NCBI RefSeq assembly: GCF_905163445.1
Contig: NC_053190.1
Location: forward strand, 5,086,501 to 5,150,500
Source of the DNA: Pararge aegeria
Taxonomy: Eukaryota > Arthropoda > Insecta > Lepidoptera > Nymphalidae
DNA length: 64,000 nucleotides
Reading direction: 5' to 3'
Below are positions 1 to 12,892 of the stretch, one piece after another (position 1 is the stretch's first letter; the number at the start of each line of letters is the position of its first letter). The notes below the pieces were generated by a model, which searched no databases, was not told where the DNA came from, and worked only from the letters and a program-made list of their open reading frames with translations. The translations under genes and the position numbers were made by a program.

Positions 1-164
1 TCAATAGTTAGAGCCCCTTGCCAAAGATCAAGCCGCCCCCTGAAAGCGAGGATGAACTTTTACAAACAAAGCTATCACCTCTTTTGATGCGTACCTATAT
101 TTTGGTTCATTGCAGTAGAGTAAAGGATTATTTTCTAAAATTTGGTAACTAACTAACTAAGCTA

Positions 165-665
165 GCAGGATTCCAAACGTGCCCTGCACGGCACGGAGAC
201 AATTATCTCTCCGGGGATACAAATTTATCTTCTTGCACAGCTTTATCAACTCTCAGAGGATTGACATTATTGTAACTAGTATTACTTAGTATAAGTTACT
301 TATATATAATTGAACCAAACTCCCGTATCATTATGATAATTTTAATTAATAGTGAAAACTTTATTGGCTTGTGTAAGATCTATAATTAAGTTTATCCATT
401 GTAGAAATTTATTTATAGCTGTTTGTTTTCCAAATTTAAAAAAAAAAAAAAAAAAAAATTGACGCTATATCCCCCAACAGGGCATATAATTAACGTGCCC
501 ACCTTATTACACATATATTATTTGGATATTATTTCCACTTGTGCGCCAGTGCTCTAGGCGTTGAAAAAGCTGTCGGAGAAGATAAATTTTGGATCCTTTT
601 CCCGGGGATATAATTGTCTCCTGCCCATGCCGGCCTTGCTGCCTATGCTAGTCCTGCTGGCGCAA
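165..665. mobile_element. Fold-back MITE, family F1, long inverted repeats
   Basis: The left arm (about 195-275: acaattatctctccggggat, tttatcttcttgcacagctt) is the inverse of the right arm (about 555-640: gctgtcggagaagataaatt, cccggggatataattgtctc). The ends gctagcagg and gctagtcctgctgg are alike. No coding frame. A poly-A run lies between the arms. Confidence 0.65.
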
Positions 666-752
666 AAAAGGACCCAACAGACTTATCACAGTGTTTTTTT
701 TATCATCATTTCATATTGAATCTACTACTATTGCAATACAATTGAATAATGT

Positions 753-893
753 CTTTATGACCAGGTAGCTTGGAAGCAGTTTGTTTATGTTAGAAAAGAG
801 CAACTTCTGAGTTTCTAGCTGCTCTTCTCGGAAGAATCTGCCTTCCGAACCGGTGGTACAGACCCAACTGAGAGACATACCTGCCGTTTAAAA
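753..893 (+). mobile_element. Jockey-clade LINE family 1, UTR remnant
   Basis: Contains gtagcttggaagcag, gaaaagagcaacttctgag and gaatctgccttccgaaccgg, which match the 3' UTR of the 58.3- and 48.5-kb copies. The end is diverged and lacks the tail. Confidence 0.65.
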
Positions 894-1317
894 CGTAGAC
901 CTATATAAAAAAACTAAATAAATTAATAATAAATGAAAAATAAACAAATGATTAAATTAATTTCAATGAATAAATAATTCTAATAATAATAATTTTTAAT
1001 TCCAAGAAATTAATTGTTATTTTGAATTATGAGTTTTGATGTATTAATAATATTTCATTTTTAAATAGTGAACAATTTACCTCCGCTATTTTTTATGCCG
1101 AAAAATGGTGCAAACGGTGTTCTGTTTGTGCGGTGTATATTTTGATTGAATACACATCCACTCCACGAGGTAACCTTTATATTTGAACATTGGCAATCTG
1201 TGTACATTGCAAGTGTGCCTACACGACTGACATAACGAAATCAGAACTCAGTACTTCAGGAAATCGAAGATCACGTTATGCTTTGGCGATGCGTTCTCCA
1301 TAATGTTCTCTATGGCC
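894..1317. other. AT-rich, no gene seen
   Basis: Poly-AT stretches; nothing recognisable. The gap 1429-1784 likewise holds only a chance 75-codon frame. Confidence 0.5.
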
Positions 1318-1428
1318 TGGGAGGTAGTCTGGGAATTTATAATACCTGAATTTTCTCTGGTCTGGTCTGGGAGGAGGCTTCGGCCGTGGCTAGTTACCAC
1401 CCTACCGACAAAGACGTGCCGCTACGAT
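1318..1428 (+). mobile_element. SINE-B fragment
   Basis: Central part: ttctctggtctggtctggga and gtggctagttaccaccctac, cgacaaagacgtgccgc. Confidence 0.65.
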
Positions 1429-1784
1429 GTTGGATGTTACGATGTTACTTTTCAAAAATGGCATCCATTTTATCATTAATAGGGCGACCAGAGCAGATGC
1501 ATCTTTGACATCAAAATATCCGGTTAAACCAACGCTTAAACCAAATTTGTTCTACTCTCACAGACGCTGCACTAGGTCCATAAACATTGCAATTTCTTCA
1601 TTAGATTCACTCATCTTAGTACGAAAAACAAATAAAAATCACACATTTTCCTAATTTGAATTTGGAATTATCCTCTTTAAAATTTAAACTTTTAATGATA
1701 CCATAACCAGCCGGATACAAATAGTGTAGCCAAAGAGATTTTATTACAAGTTCATACATACTATAATGCGAAAAGACTTTTTCC

Positions 1785-1920
1785 CCAACCTATTACATAA
1801 ATAGTTATAATATACAGATTAACATCCAGACACTGAGTAACGTTCATGTTCATCACACAAACATTTTCCAGCTGTGGGAATCGAACCCACGGCCTTGCCT
1901 GCGCCAGTATCTTACACTTG
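1785..1920 (-). mobile_element. SINE-A fragment, head and body
   Basis: Contains catccagacactgagtaacg, catgttcatcacacaaac and gtgggaatcgaacccacggc; the 3' end of the element is missing. Confidence 0.7.
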
Positions 1921-2553
1921 GAGTAGATAACATTTATGTTCACAGGTGTTAGTGATCAGAGTATACCCAATCGTAGCCGTAAATTTAATTGAATATTGGA
2001 AAATATATGCACCACCACTCCGAACGTTTATCTACAGATAAGCTAACAAACTGTAAAATAAACATAGAGAGTGGTTGGTGAAACAGAATTGAAAATCAAG
2101 GTATTTATAGATATACTAACTTCTAGATATATTCAAAGGTTGTAATTGTGATTTTAATAAAAAAGATCATAGCTTCCCAATCTGGGCGCCGGAGAAAGTA
2201 CAGAGGTGCGGCGAGAAGTGTTCCTTCTTTACTTCAAACTAAATCAAGAAAAATGATTATTTTTTAGTCTTTGTGTGGAGATCACCAAGCTAAGTGGTTT
2301 TATTTTTCTTAATTCTTTGTTTATCTGTATTATTTATTATGGTTTTATTATTATTTTATTTTCTATCATTAATTCTTTTTCATTTTCTTTTAAATTCTTA
2401 ACAATGCTTAAAAAAAAAATTAATAAAAAATTGGTTGCCTGTAAAGTCGGTATACGGGCGAAAGTTTTACGTGACAACGACTTTGAGTGGTAAAATAATT
2501 TTAATGTGAATATTCATTCGTATAGTAGGAAGAAGGATGAAATAATAGTAACA

Positions 2554-2860
2554 ATTTAAAACATTTATTTATACAAAGAATTATATTTAAAACATTAATT
2601 TATACAAAGAATCTCGCACTGAATTTCATATTAACAAAATTTTATTTTTACCTTTAGACATACATACGTATTTATATACAAATATACATACAATAACTTG
2701 CAATACATTTGCGTACAATGAAACAGCGTTTACTACAAAGGGACGCGTGCCTTTCACTTTTTATGTCTGTCTCTCTCGCTCTTAGGCGGGCTAACCATGC
2801 CTGAGTGGAAGGGACGCGTGCCTCTCACTCGCTCTCATTGTGAGCGCATAACGTGAGCGG
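2554..2860 (+). repeat. Short tandem duplications: 31-bp and 60-bp units
   Basis: atttaaaacatttatttata at 2554 is repeated 31 bp later with few changes. Further on, aagggacgcgtgcct appears at 2748 and again about 61 bp later. No coding content. Confidence 0.6.
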
Positions 2861-2929
2861 AGCGTAACGCAGTTTCTTGAAGTGTCACCCGGCAAACCAA
2901 TTTATAAGACGTTGTCACGTCAAAAAACA

Positions 2930-3045
2930 TTCACCCTCCGCTTGCGGGGCTTTTGAATGCCCAAGCAACCGTTTGTCAGGGCTCCAGAGTGAGGAACCTC
3001 CTCACAATACGCGCCGTTTCAAGGACGACTGCCTTCTGTATCTGA
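2930..3045 (+). repeat. Dispersed repeat shared with 57384-57500
   Basis: gcggggcttttgaatgccca, ccagagtgaggaacctcctc, cacaatacgcgccgt and gacgactgccttctgt also occur, reversed, at 57384-57500. The element type is not recognised. Confidence 0.6.
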
Positions 3046-3759
3046 CCTTTGATCCAACAACCAAGCGAAAGCTTCTTTAGATGTTGGTCGAAGTTGGTCG
3101 AAGTTTCGCGAGAAGACCATTGACTGAAACGACGATCGGAACAATAACGGTCGACTTAACACTCCACATGGCGGTAATCTCGTGAGTTAGGTCGTTAATT
3201 ATTATTATATTATTATTATTCATCAATTTAATTTTATTATTTTCAACCAAACAGTCTGCAATGTTGTGTAGTACACGGACTAGAAATAATAATTTTAGAT
3301 TGATAATACATTGTGTCGATGATGTATCTTATGAAACAAGCAGACACGTTTCTTTTGGAGTATTGGATGGATGGATATATTCTAACAGTGCGGTTATTAT
3401 ATCTAGCTACCACTAATACAAAGCGCGTCTCAAAACTCAACATTTATAGGAAAAAGTTCGTACAAAGTGAAGGTTCAAAGACGCTTCAAGATTGTAGCGC
3501 TGAATTTCTTTTCATAAGTGTAAACGCATTGAAAATCGGGATTGCTACTGCAGACCGATATTCAAGCGTTCGGAAAGTCCTTACAGTTGAAAACTAAAAA
3601 GAACCTCTAAAAGTATTTTGAACGGCGCGGCGAATCGGCAAAAATGTACGAAATCTCCTTCCATATTAACTTTCAGTCTATATAAATACCTCGAGAGTGG
3701 ACTTACGTGGATTTAAGTAGGAGTTTTGTCTTGTTTGTAACCCATTTTGGACCCTTAAT
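3046..3759. other. No supported gene
   Basis: A 94-codon frame (3313-3597) and an overlapping antisense frame exist; neither has recognisable motifs or splice context. Confidence 0.5.
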
Positions 3760-4295
3760 CATGAGGTTCCTTATGGGCCTCATAAAAAGGGTCAGAGTCA
3801 CTCAGCGGACGATGGAGAGAGCTATGCTAGGAGTATCTCTACGTGATCAAATCAGAAATGAGATGAACCGTAGAAGAACTAGAGCTACCGACATAGCTCA
3901 GCACTTCGAGAAGATCATCATCCACCACCACCTCTTTCTACAAACACGTCGCATCACACTCATGATCATCCAAGTGGAGTGGTCATCAATTCCGAAATAC
4001 CTGAACATTAAGAACTTGAGAATGCAAGTTCCATAGCATATGATTTAGATATAGATATAGTTTACCATTATAAAGGATTCCGCAATTGAGTGGCAATGGG
4101 CGGGGCACATAGCTCGGAAAACCGATAGAAGTTGCGGTCTTAAGGAGCTGGAATGGCGACCCCGCGCCGGTAAACGCAGCGTAGGTCGACCCCAAACGAA
4201 GTGGACAGAAGACATCAGGCGAGTCGCTCGGAGCCGCTGGAGGAAACCAGCCCAGGACCACGAAATGTGGAACTGCCTATAAAAGACGATGGTGA
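3760..4295 (+). mobile_element. RTE-like LINE, C-terminal ORF remnant
   Basis: Encodes the end of an RTE-type polyprotein. One frame gives MGLIKRVRVTQRTMERAMLG then VSLRDQIRNEMNRRRTRATD. Another gives WQWAGHIARKTD and GKRSVGRPQTKWTEDIRRVA. A diverged insert with a CATCATCCACCACC stretch separates them. Five related pieces occur in the window, all on the plus strand. Confidence 0.75.
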
Positions 4296-4335
4296 TGACG
4301 AAGGATCGTGAGCTCGTCCGCGGGATGTGACACAA

Positions 4336-5583
4336 AGCAAAGCTTGTACGGCGCCTGCAACTGCCCTCATTATGTGTATCGAAGATTGCTGCCTGCTGAT
4401 CTTTGTCGCAAGTATCGTTGATGTTATAAATACAAACGCTACTTATGATATTTTTTTAGCGGAATTATCCACAAATATTTCGCAATTTACTAAAAAGTGG
4501 TGTAATTGATCATAATTTTATGATGTGATGTTTGTTAGAAAATCCCAGCAGTCTTGTCTACCCGACCCCCTTTGAGAGTTTTTGAATATGAAGCAAGAAG
4601 CTCACAAAGGAGATCTTGAAAAAGCAAGCCAACGAGACCAATTGGAGTGGAGCTGGAGAGGTGATCAGTGAAGCGATCCGTCGAGCTCAGTAATGAAACA
4701 AACGTCGAATTAACATTTTGTTAAGTTAACTTAAAAAGTTAAGCATTCAAATTACCGTTTTTCATACTATAGGGTCAAACACGAACAATCGAAGTAGATT
4801 AACGGTGTTTGGGTTATAAGCCATGACTCCAAACGATACCAGGATCTCAAATAATTAATTGAAATAAGTTTAAAGTATTTTTTTTATTGATGAGATAGTA
4901 ATCATTGATTTAATATGATACTATCGTAACAGTTAGGTAATATATATTTAAGTAGTTAATTTTACGTAAAAATCTGAGATTAATTTTGGTGAATATTGCT
5001 ACAGGTCAAGTGTTATTGACTTAAAAATAAGCCTTTTTTTAATCTTAGCGAACGTCATGAATTTATGTCATCTAGTTAGTTTGGTGCTTCGCTGACTGGT
5101 GATGAACACGAAATCTTTGTAATGGTAATAATAAAATGTTGCACCTAGGTATAAAGCGAACACAGTCTAAGTGCGATATAAATAAATAAACATTGCAATC
5201 CAACAACAAATTGACTGGAAAAATCCCATTTCCGACGCACCGGAATCAGCCGTGGCTCCTGATATTTTCAGCCTAACGTGACGTCATTACCTGCACGCGT
5301 AAATATACCTCACGGAAATTACTCCCTCGCGGGAAGATTAACTGGCGTCTACAACATTGAAAATACTTTATCTCGTTCAGTAGCGTTGAGTGATGTAGCA
5401 ACGTGTCTTTAAAGAAATATACTTCAATGGTACGTATTTCATACCAATGTTTTAGATGAAAATCCGCCTATAAATGTTCAAGTTTTGTCTTCCTCCCTTT
5501 CTCATAGGACAGAGCAAGTTAGAGATTTAGAGATAGAATGACGGGTAGTTACACATTAATTATCTCGTTAGTGATAACCTGGC
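4336..5583. other. No supported gene
   Basis: AT-rich. At 4903-4930 a 27-28 bp motif (cattgatttaatatgatact) recurs as an insertion in the SINE at 37.2 kb. Confidence 0.5.
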
Positions 5584-5719
5584 CAATGGCGTGCGCTTCA
5601 GAAATGCACAAAAGCACCTAAAATGTATATATAACTCGTATAGGAGAAGAATTTTTGCCGTTTTATGCAATTTTCCTGTTGTATGAATGCCCTGGTAAGA
5701 AACCTAATGCACGCCACTG
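5584..5719. mobile_element. hAT-type MITE, same family
   Basis: Ends caatggcgtgcgc and aatgcacgccactg are inverted and match the ends of the 18.4- and 59.4-kb elements. No clear target duplication remains. Confidence 0.55.
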
Positions 5720-5811
5720 CCTATTGGATATGGCTACCGTATAGGTAATATTTCAGAGGACTTCAGACAGACAAGGGCTTCCACCAGTACGGCTAGCGTT
5801 TCTAAGGTTTT

Positions 5812-6058
5812 CTACGACCTTCCTGGTGGAACGGTGAGCGCTGTGAATTTAGGTAGAAGATCCCGGGTTTGGTCCCAGAGGCAATTTAGGAATTTATAAT
5901 CTCTTAAAATTTCTGTTGTCTGGTCTGGTGGGATGCTTTGGTCGTGGCTAGTTACCACCGTACTGACAAAACCGTACCGCTAAGCGATTTAGTGTTCCGG
6001 TGCGATGTCGTAAAAACCACTTAGGGGTATGACTGCCATACTCCCTAACACGTACCAT
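5812..6058 (+). mobile_element. SINE-B copy with head
   Basis: Head ttcctggtggaacggtgagc and a B-box-like cgggtttggtcccag are followed by the body with tggctagttaccaccg, gatttagtgttccggtgcga and gtatgactgccatactccc. Confidence 0.72.
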
Positions 6059-6130
6059 TAACACAAGCTACGCTTACTTTGGGACTAGATGGCTATGTGT
6101 GTATTGTCGTATATTTATTTGTTATTTATT
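6059..6130 (+). mobile_element. SINE-A 3' end fused to SINE-B
   Basis: cacaagctacgcttactttgg and gtgtgtattgtcgtatattt follow directly on a SINE-B body, so the two families are joined head to tail without a SINE-A head. Confidence 0.65.
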
Positions 6131-6354
6131 ATTATTAGATAGATTATCTTTATCTGAAAATTATTTTTCAGTACAAACTAGGAAATTGATTTTGTTCACC
6201 ATTGCAGTTCGTTGAGAACGTCAAGCCATACATAGTTACTGTCATGTTTCTAATCTGCTCTTCTCACCAGGGAGACCAGGGAGTTTACGGGTGGAGACCG
6301 CAAGTTTCCTCACTCCAGGTTAGAACTGCAAACTCGGTGACAGCAATAAATGCC

Positions 6355-6440
6355 TAACATTTCTTATAGGACTGGGATCGAACCTAGGACCGTGTGATCA
6401 AAGAAGCTAATCACAAGACCGCAAAGGCAGTTGGGGCTAT
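6355..6440 (-). mobile_element. tRNA-like SINE head
   Basis: The minus strand has actgcctttgcggtcttgtg and ctaggttcgatcccagtcct, box A/B-like spacing with no recognisable tRNA stem closure. Confidence 0.4.
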
Positions 6441-6644
6441 GCACAAGTAGGTATTTTCCCGTCTTATACAATCTCACGAATAACTTACTGGGATCAATAT
6501 CTCGTTTCGAGTTTGATAAGATTTATCACCCACGCAGTCAGGTTCTCCAAACAATATTAACTACTGCTACGCCTACGCTAAGACCCAATTATCCAACAAA
6601 GTGGGTCCTTATTAAATGGCCTTATAATATATTATTATAAACAA

Positions 6645-6715
6645 CTGGCTGTTGATCTAGTGGTGAGCATGTTCATTTACGGATCCTGGGTTCAAATCTC
6701 CGGTCGGCCTAAAAT
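6645..6715 (+). mobile_element. tRNA-like SINE head
   Basis: ggctgttgatctagtggtga and cctgggttcaaatctccgg have box A/B-like spacing. It sits directly before the Jockey fragment at 6748. Confidence 0.4.
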
Positions 6716-6747
6716 TAAAGTTGCTATATATATGTAATATAATATAT

Positions 6748-7290
6748 TTATAACAACATAGTATTTGTAAGACAACATATTAGTATTTATAAACAAAAGG
6801 TGGATATAAACAATCGGCTTACAAGAAATGGTTATAAATTAGTGACATCTGCATATCGTCTGCGAAAGGTGCAGAAGTCATTTGTGGGATTGAGTATACG
6901 CTTTTATAATATGATTCCTAAGGTAATTTTGGAACTACCAATGCATAAGTTTAAAGAATGTGTTAAAACACACGTTAAAGGTTATTATATAACCTCGCTG
7001 TAATAAATTCAATTTATGAATTTCTTAATGACAAGGTTGCTTGTAAGCATCCGGCTCCGCTTTCATCTCTCACAAGATAGAAAAATGAATTTTAAAATGT
7101 AAAATGTAAATTGTTGATATTGGAAAAGAGCAACTGCTGAGTTTCTTGCCGGCTTCTTATCGGTAGAATCTGCCTTTCGAACAGATTTTTTGCCTTTTTG
7201 TAGAGTCACTACACACAGACAGACTTGACGTTTCAAAAGTGCTTATATTAGTCCTACTTGAAATAAATGAATTTTGAATTTTTTAAATAA
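6748..7290 (+). mobile_element. Jockey-clade LINE family 1, 3' fragment
   Basis: Starts in the region encoding FVRQHIS and runs through DINNRLTRNGYKLVTSAYRL, SFVGLSIRFYNMIPKVILEL to the UTR and a poly-TTGAA-like tail. A small deletion and substitution near 6975-7010 shift the frame relative to the 47.5-kb copy. Short dead-on-arrival insertion. Confidence 0.82.
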
Positions 7291-7885
7291 AAATAAATCC
7301 TGTACAATTTTTTCTCACACGGCAGAAGTGTAATTTCTGTAAAGTAGCCTACGAGAGATTGAGCTGGATGTAGAGTATCAGAACTATTAAGATAAATTTA
7401 AGGTTTATTATTTAGTTTCCATGGTCACTAGAATAGGTAAAAAAATGTATAATGTTTTCTATCTCACTCTGTTCTATACATTATGTGTTTGTTTCTTTAT
7501 CTAGATATTATTCGGTTTTCTTTGTAATTTAAATGGGAAACAAAATGGGTAATGTATTCTATCTCATTCCCTCGCCGGCGGAATCCTATACATTTATCTG
7601 TTTTTGTCTCTATGGACTTATTTTTTCGTTTCAACGAGTTTGAAATCACAACGATTGTAAAGAAATTTCTCTTCAAAAACTCAGTACTAGCCAAGTGCCT
7701 ACACCTTAGCGTGATCTCCGTGGCACGGGTGTGGGGCTGGCACTGAGAAATTCTTAACAGAAAAATCCAACACTTAACACGTTTTGGCCCGATCTGGGAA
7801 TTGAATCCGGATTGCGTCAGTACCTTTAGAAAAGAAAAAAATTACCTTTGCCTTTTCTTAAGAAATGTTTTCAATAATCTATATT

Positions 7886-8152
7886 TGACGGCCGAGTGGC
7901 GCAGTGGCCAGCGACCCTGCTTTCTGAGTTCAAGGCCGTGGGTTCGATTGCCACAACTGGAGAGTGTTTGTGTGATGAACATGAATGTTATCCAGTGTCT
8001 GGGTGTTTATCTGTATATTATAAGTATTTATGTGTATTATATTCATAAAAAAATATTCATCACCTATCTCAGTACTCATAACACAAGCTACGCTTACTGT
8101 GGGGCTAGATGGCGATGTGTGTATTGTCGTAGTATATTTATTTATTTATTTT
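7886..8152 (+). mobile_element. SINE-A, full-length tRNA-derived copy (Metulj-like)
   Basis: Head ggccgagtggcgcagtgg (A box) and gtgggttcgattgcc (B box) give a tRNA-like promoter. The body includes atgaacatgaatgttatcca and the 3' end contains acaagctacgcttactgtgg, ggcgatgtgtgtattgtcg and an (ATTT)n tail. I relate it to the abundant butterfly SINEs called Metulj in Heliconius; the name is from memory and the assignment tentative. Confidence 0.82.
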
Positions 8153-8164
8153 TTTATACAAAAG

Positions 8165-8343
8165 AAAGTTGTGTTAGTTACACCATTTATAACTCAAGAA
8201 CGGCTTGACCAATTTTTATGATATTTGATTTTTTGGATTCCTCTAAGACCGAAATAGGATATTAAGTATTAAAATATATATAACATTCATCAAAACAAAA
8301 AAAAACTGGTCCGCGGTAGGAAGTTCGCCGGGACAGCTAGTAT
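8165..8343 (+). mobile_element. Helitron-like element after a SINE-A
   Basis: tataactcaagaacggcttg, accaatttttatgatatttg and end gttcgccgggacagctagta. It begins directly after the tail of SINE-A at 7886-8152. Confidence 0.55.
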
Positions 8344-11300
8344 TGAATAAATAAAGTTATGTGCTCTTAGATGCTACGTTATATAAATATTTATTTTTAA
8401 ATCTTAATGGAACATTCGGTAAAATTGTAATTACTATTCGTGTCACCTAAATGGAGTGCTTACTTTTTCGACGTGCGGCAAGTTGCAGGACGTGTTTCTT
8501 GCATACCCTGCGAAGTGTTGCTTTGCTTATAGACGGTGATTTACCACATACCATATGACATAACACATCAAATAACTATAAAAAAAATCTTTGTATAAAT
8601 AACTGAATTAACTGCATATAAATAATTCACAACAATAAAAAAAATGTAGGTACATCGGCACAATTAAAAGGAAATGGCAAATTTTCGTTGCCAAACTAAA
8701 AGAACTGAAGCTTGCACGACATCGAGCGTGGTAAAAAAGCAGAAACTTTCAAAGCACTTTCAGTTCCGCTTTTCAGTAAATATTCATTATACCAAAACCT
8801 CGTTCATTGTGCACAGCGCGTTTGAAATTCGTATCGGTAAACGGTAAACTTGGTTTATGAGTAACAATTTTTTATTTCGAACCACCTCCGTCGTGTTCGA
8901 TGTTGCTTTTAAAATAGGAAGTCCCGAATTCGATTCACAGCACGCAGCTAGCTAATGAATATAAACTCAAACTTTTTTATATAACTTCTCTTTTTGAAGT
9001 CCGTTAAAAACACGAGTGAATTTATAGTAGAAGTAACATAAAAATTACAAACCACTTGTTAAGAATCGACGATCCCTCTGAAGCATCGTTGATTCATGTT
9101 GACGATGTATTAGTAAATATAATTCCTATAAATATTCTTTAAGTCTAATTTTACCATAATATATAAGCAATATCTCATATCGTTTCGTGATCGTATTGTA
9201 TTAAATTAGTTGTTTACAGTGGCGTTCCTAGGGTCTTCAATCAGAGCAAGCCCAGTTACATATAGGACAAAATTGACTCATCATATGACCAATATAAGGC
9301 AGTGCTTTTTGTGCCTAATGACGAACATCAACTCATCTTTGAAAGACTCTATGATTATGGTCCACAAGCGAATTATCATTAAAAATTTCGATAGATAATA
9401 TTAGTCTGGCTTTTCGGCTTCTATTGTAGTACCGCCACTGGTTGTTTAGTATAGTTTAGTTATTCATGTGCATGCCAATAATCGTGTTTTATAGTATAAC
9501 TTTACTTAGATTATTGTAAAGCTAAATAAATAATTATTCTTAATGTTAACTTTGATCAGTTAGTTAGTTAATTTAGTATTAAGACATTATGTAAATTACG
9601 ATAGCCATATGATAGTTGTATAAATAAATAGTTAGCGTTGTTCTCAGAACCATGAGTATTGTCATTTGTGTTAATGCTGACTCTTTCTATAATTGTAATT
9701 TGGTACTCAAATAGAGATAAGGACATGCGCTCGCTTATAATATAATAAAACCCGGCACCACCAGGGCTTAACCACGCACTTCACTCGCTGACTCTGAAGC
9801 GAACGCATCTCCGGTAGAACAACTACACCTTGTTGTTTTATTTTCACCACTGTGGATTGGACCCCTCTACGATCCTCCACACCACTATTTATAAGGCTGG
9901 GAACTTACTGGTGTAAATCAGTAAGTTTTATTTACGTAAGTCAATTACGAAAGTCCTTTACAATTAATTTACTAATGAAAAACTTAAGTTATAGTGACTT
10001 TCGTGAGCTGTCAGTCGCTGTAACTAGCTTAAAAAGCAGTTATAACAGGTGTAATGCAAGGTTGAAATATAATATAATAGAGTTGTATCTCTCTCTAAAA
10101 GGAAATTATGTAGAGCATCATCAGTGGTACGTAGGGAAATGGCAATTGTAACATGACGAGGAGTAAGCGAAAATACTCCTCGTAAGACAGCCTGCCCTGT
10201 TTTTTTTTTCTCTACAAGGAAGCCGTCGTCTACAATCACACCTTGTATTACGTAATTATGCAGTCTAATATGGTAATAGCCTAACCGGCTAGGTTTTAGG
10301 CCGTTGTTGAAGCTATAAATCAGTTTCTATGTGGCATTGTACTTGTGGGTTGTATCTCTATATCTAGTAATAGCCAAAGCCAATTAACTTTTTGTTTTTT
10401 TAATATTTCTCACTAAACTGGTTAACTAGTTTGTTAGTGAATTAGTGCTGATCTAACATGCTCCTAAAGCTAAAATATAATAAAACTAGACCTAGTATAT
10501 TATGTTATTCCTAATAAAAAATATATTAACGCAAATAAAAAAATAGGTAACCCAATTGCTACTCTTTTTAAAGAGTGAAGAAATTAGAAGGAGTCCCTAA
10601 GCAGGTGTACCTTAAACTTCTTCGTATGAACTGCTACACTGACCTAATGCTTATTTTCCGGATTACCATCCATCGACGTTTATCCATAATAAACGTCGAT
10701 GCCTTTGTAGTGAAAAATCCCGAAATTGATACCTGATTCAATGAATTTAGCTTCAGATGATAACTTGTAGCTCACTGTTCATTATTGGATTTACATGATA
10801 ACATCTTAATATGAAAACATCCCGAAGCTTTACAAATCATTCTTCTATGACAATGTACCTACATAATGTCTCTATGATGAATACCAACTTTAAATCCAGT
10901 CCATTCGGTCCCTCCAGATTTGGTGTGATATAAACATATATCCCCAGCTTCAGGGGATAACCCGTGGATCACTGAGGCGTTTGGGGGACAAATTGACCTC
11001 TTTGTTTCTGAGCCACGCGCGGCGAAATCTCATTACGTCCCGCGTCACGGACCTGTTTGTTATTCACTGTAAACTTTACACGGTCTGTTTGTTTTGTGAT
11101 CTATATTTGGCTATTGCTTTGCTAGATAAAATATGTTTGCCATTGAAACTTTGCTGATTACGTTACTAATTACGATGAAAACGAACTTTACGTTGTAGTT
11201 ACTAATAGTATATAAAAACAATCATTTTTTGTAACTTTATTTAAAACAGTTGAATATTTTCTGATACTCTGTTACTCTTATCTTCTACTGTTTTACTGCG

Positions 11301-12013
11301 TGATTGGGCGGATGGAAATTATAATATCAATACCGACGGAACTATAGACGCGATTTACACTCGTATATCAAAACATTATTAAGTTGTGCTTAAAACTCAA
11401 ATTAATGTAGGAATGGGTAGCTTAGTTTAACTTAGAATAGTAGTCGTAGTCGTGTAACTTAGGATTCTTGATAACGACCAAGATACCAGGAGGTATCTTA
11501 GCGTCGTTTGAGTCTCATACATGGCTGAAGTGTTATGAAAATGCACCCATATTTATCTAAAAACACCCACCGACAATGTCATGAACATTGGCTGTGAATC
11601 AAATATAATTTTAATTATTTATTGAAAACTATTTATTAATTTAATGAGAATTGTCAGCACATTTGTTAAAAATGGTAATCAATTTAATTAAGTATCTTAT
11701 CTTATCGTTATCAATAGTTTAACTATGTACCCATTTTATACAATTATTGTAACATTGTATTTATACATTGGTGCCAACTCTTTTGTACATAATTCTCTAA
11801 ACGATATTGATTAAAAGAACCAAAACGTTCAATATACCTGGAGTACATTATTCTATTAGTAAAGCCTTTTCAATTGATACCCATATTTAGGGAGTCCGCC
11901 ATTTTGTGGTGGTGACCGATAATGGCAGTGCTATCCTTTTCTATATGAAACATTGTGAAAGGGACAACTTATACGTTCAGGCCTGTCAGTTAAATTTATA
12001 GATTTATAAATTA
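8344..12013. other. Largely plain sequence
   Basis: A repeat fragment at 8466-8520 (gcataccctgcgaagtgttg) and a short hairpin at 10671; frames at 9852-10151 and 10024-10239 overlap antisense and have no motifs. Confidence 0.5.
10671..10701. repeat. Short hairpin, 12-bp arms
   Basis: catcgacgttta, 7-nt loop, taaacgtcgatg. No gene nearby. Confidence 0.65.
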
Positions 12014-12455
12014 CTAGCTGTTGCCCGCGACTTCGTCTGCGTTTGATTTTGTTTTTTGATGTGGCATTAAATTTAGTTGTAGTTCTAAAAAAATTAAAGT
12101 ACTCACTATCGCTATGCCTTGAATGAGGGGTTTGCTGCTGTCCGCTTAGGAGTACTGTCCTCTATCCTGTCCAACCGCAGTTTGGATAAAATAAAACACA
12201 TATTATAACCTCTATAGTACAAAAATAATTATTTAAATCTTTTATAATTTGTCGGAGTTATGGTATAAATCGTCAAACACTTTCATCCCCTTTCCCAAAG
12301 GAACCGAGCTTAATGTCGGGATAAAAAGTATTCTATATTACTTCTAACACTTTCAAGAATATGTGTACAAAGTTTCATGAGTATCGGTTAAGTAGTTTTT
12401 GCGTGAAAGCGTAACAAACAAACTTACATTCACATTTATAATATTAGTAAGAATA
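12014..12455 (-). mobile_element. Helitron-like element, family H1
   Basis: Plus-strand left end actagctgttgcccgcgact is the reversed CTAGT terminus; the right end has tttataatattagtaagaat, the reversed start. Shared internal text with 51.2 and 58.6 kb: gaatgaggggtttgctgctg, aatttgtcggagttatgg. Confidence 0.7.
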
Positions 12456-12477
12456 ATAAGGATGTTTAACTATTGGC

Positions 12478-12655
12478 ATCAAAAGAAGGCTAGAGGGCGT
12501 TGGAGAGAGCTATACTCGTAGTATCTCTACGTGAACGGATTGCAATTGACAGAGCTCAACGAGTTGCAAAGTTGAAGTAGTGATAAGAAGCTTGAAGAAC
12601 CGATGAACGCAGGGTTCTGAAAATGCTGGAATAACAATCTCGCGATTCGACCAAT
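12478..12655 (+). mobile_element. RTE-like LINE fragment
   Basis: Short piece with gttggagagagctatactcgtagtatctctacgtga, the nucleotide form of ERAMLGVSLR, followed by diverged sequence. It ends just before a SINE at 12672. Confidence 0.6.
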
Positions 12656-12671
12656 CACATGAAGCTTTTTT

Positions 12672-12892
12672 TCTTTTTGGTGGTAAGTGATGGTGCAGTC
12701 TAAGATGGCAGCGCGTTAATCTGTTGGGATGGTAGTTATAGCCCTAATCGGTTTCTACGCGACATCGCACCGGAACACTATATCGCTTAGCGGCACGTCT
12801 TTGTCGGTAGGGTGGTAACAAGCCACGGTCAAAGCCTCCCATCAGACCAGACCAGAGAAAATTCAGAAATTATAAATTCCCAAACTGCCCAT
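12672..12892 (-). mobile_element. SINE-B copy
   Basis: Reverse-orientation body: gtaagtgatggtgcagtcta, gcgacatcgcaccggaacac, gcggcacgtctttgtcgg and cagaccagaccagagaaaat. Confidence 0.75.

Noticed and set aside
3313..3597. A 94-codon plus-strand gene
   Set aside because: Overlaps an antisense frame, no motif, no splice or start context.
7801..8208. A 135-codon plus-strand frame
   Set aside because: Translation of SINE-A; identical kinds of frames appear in other SINE-A copies.
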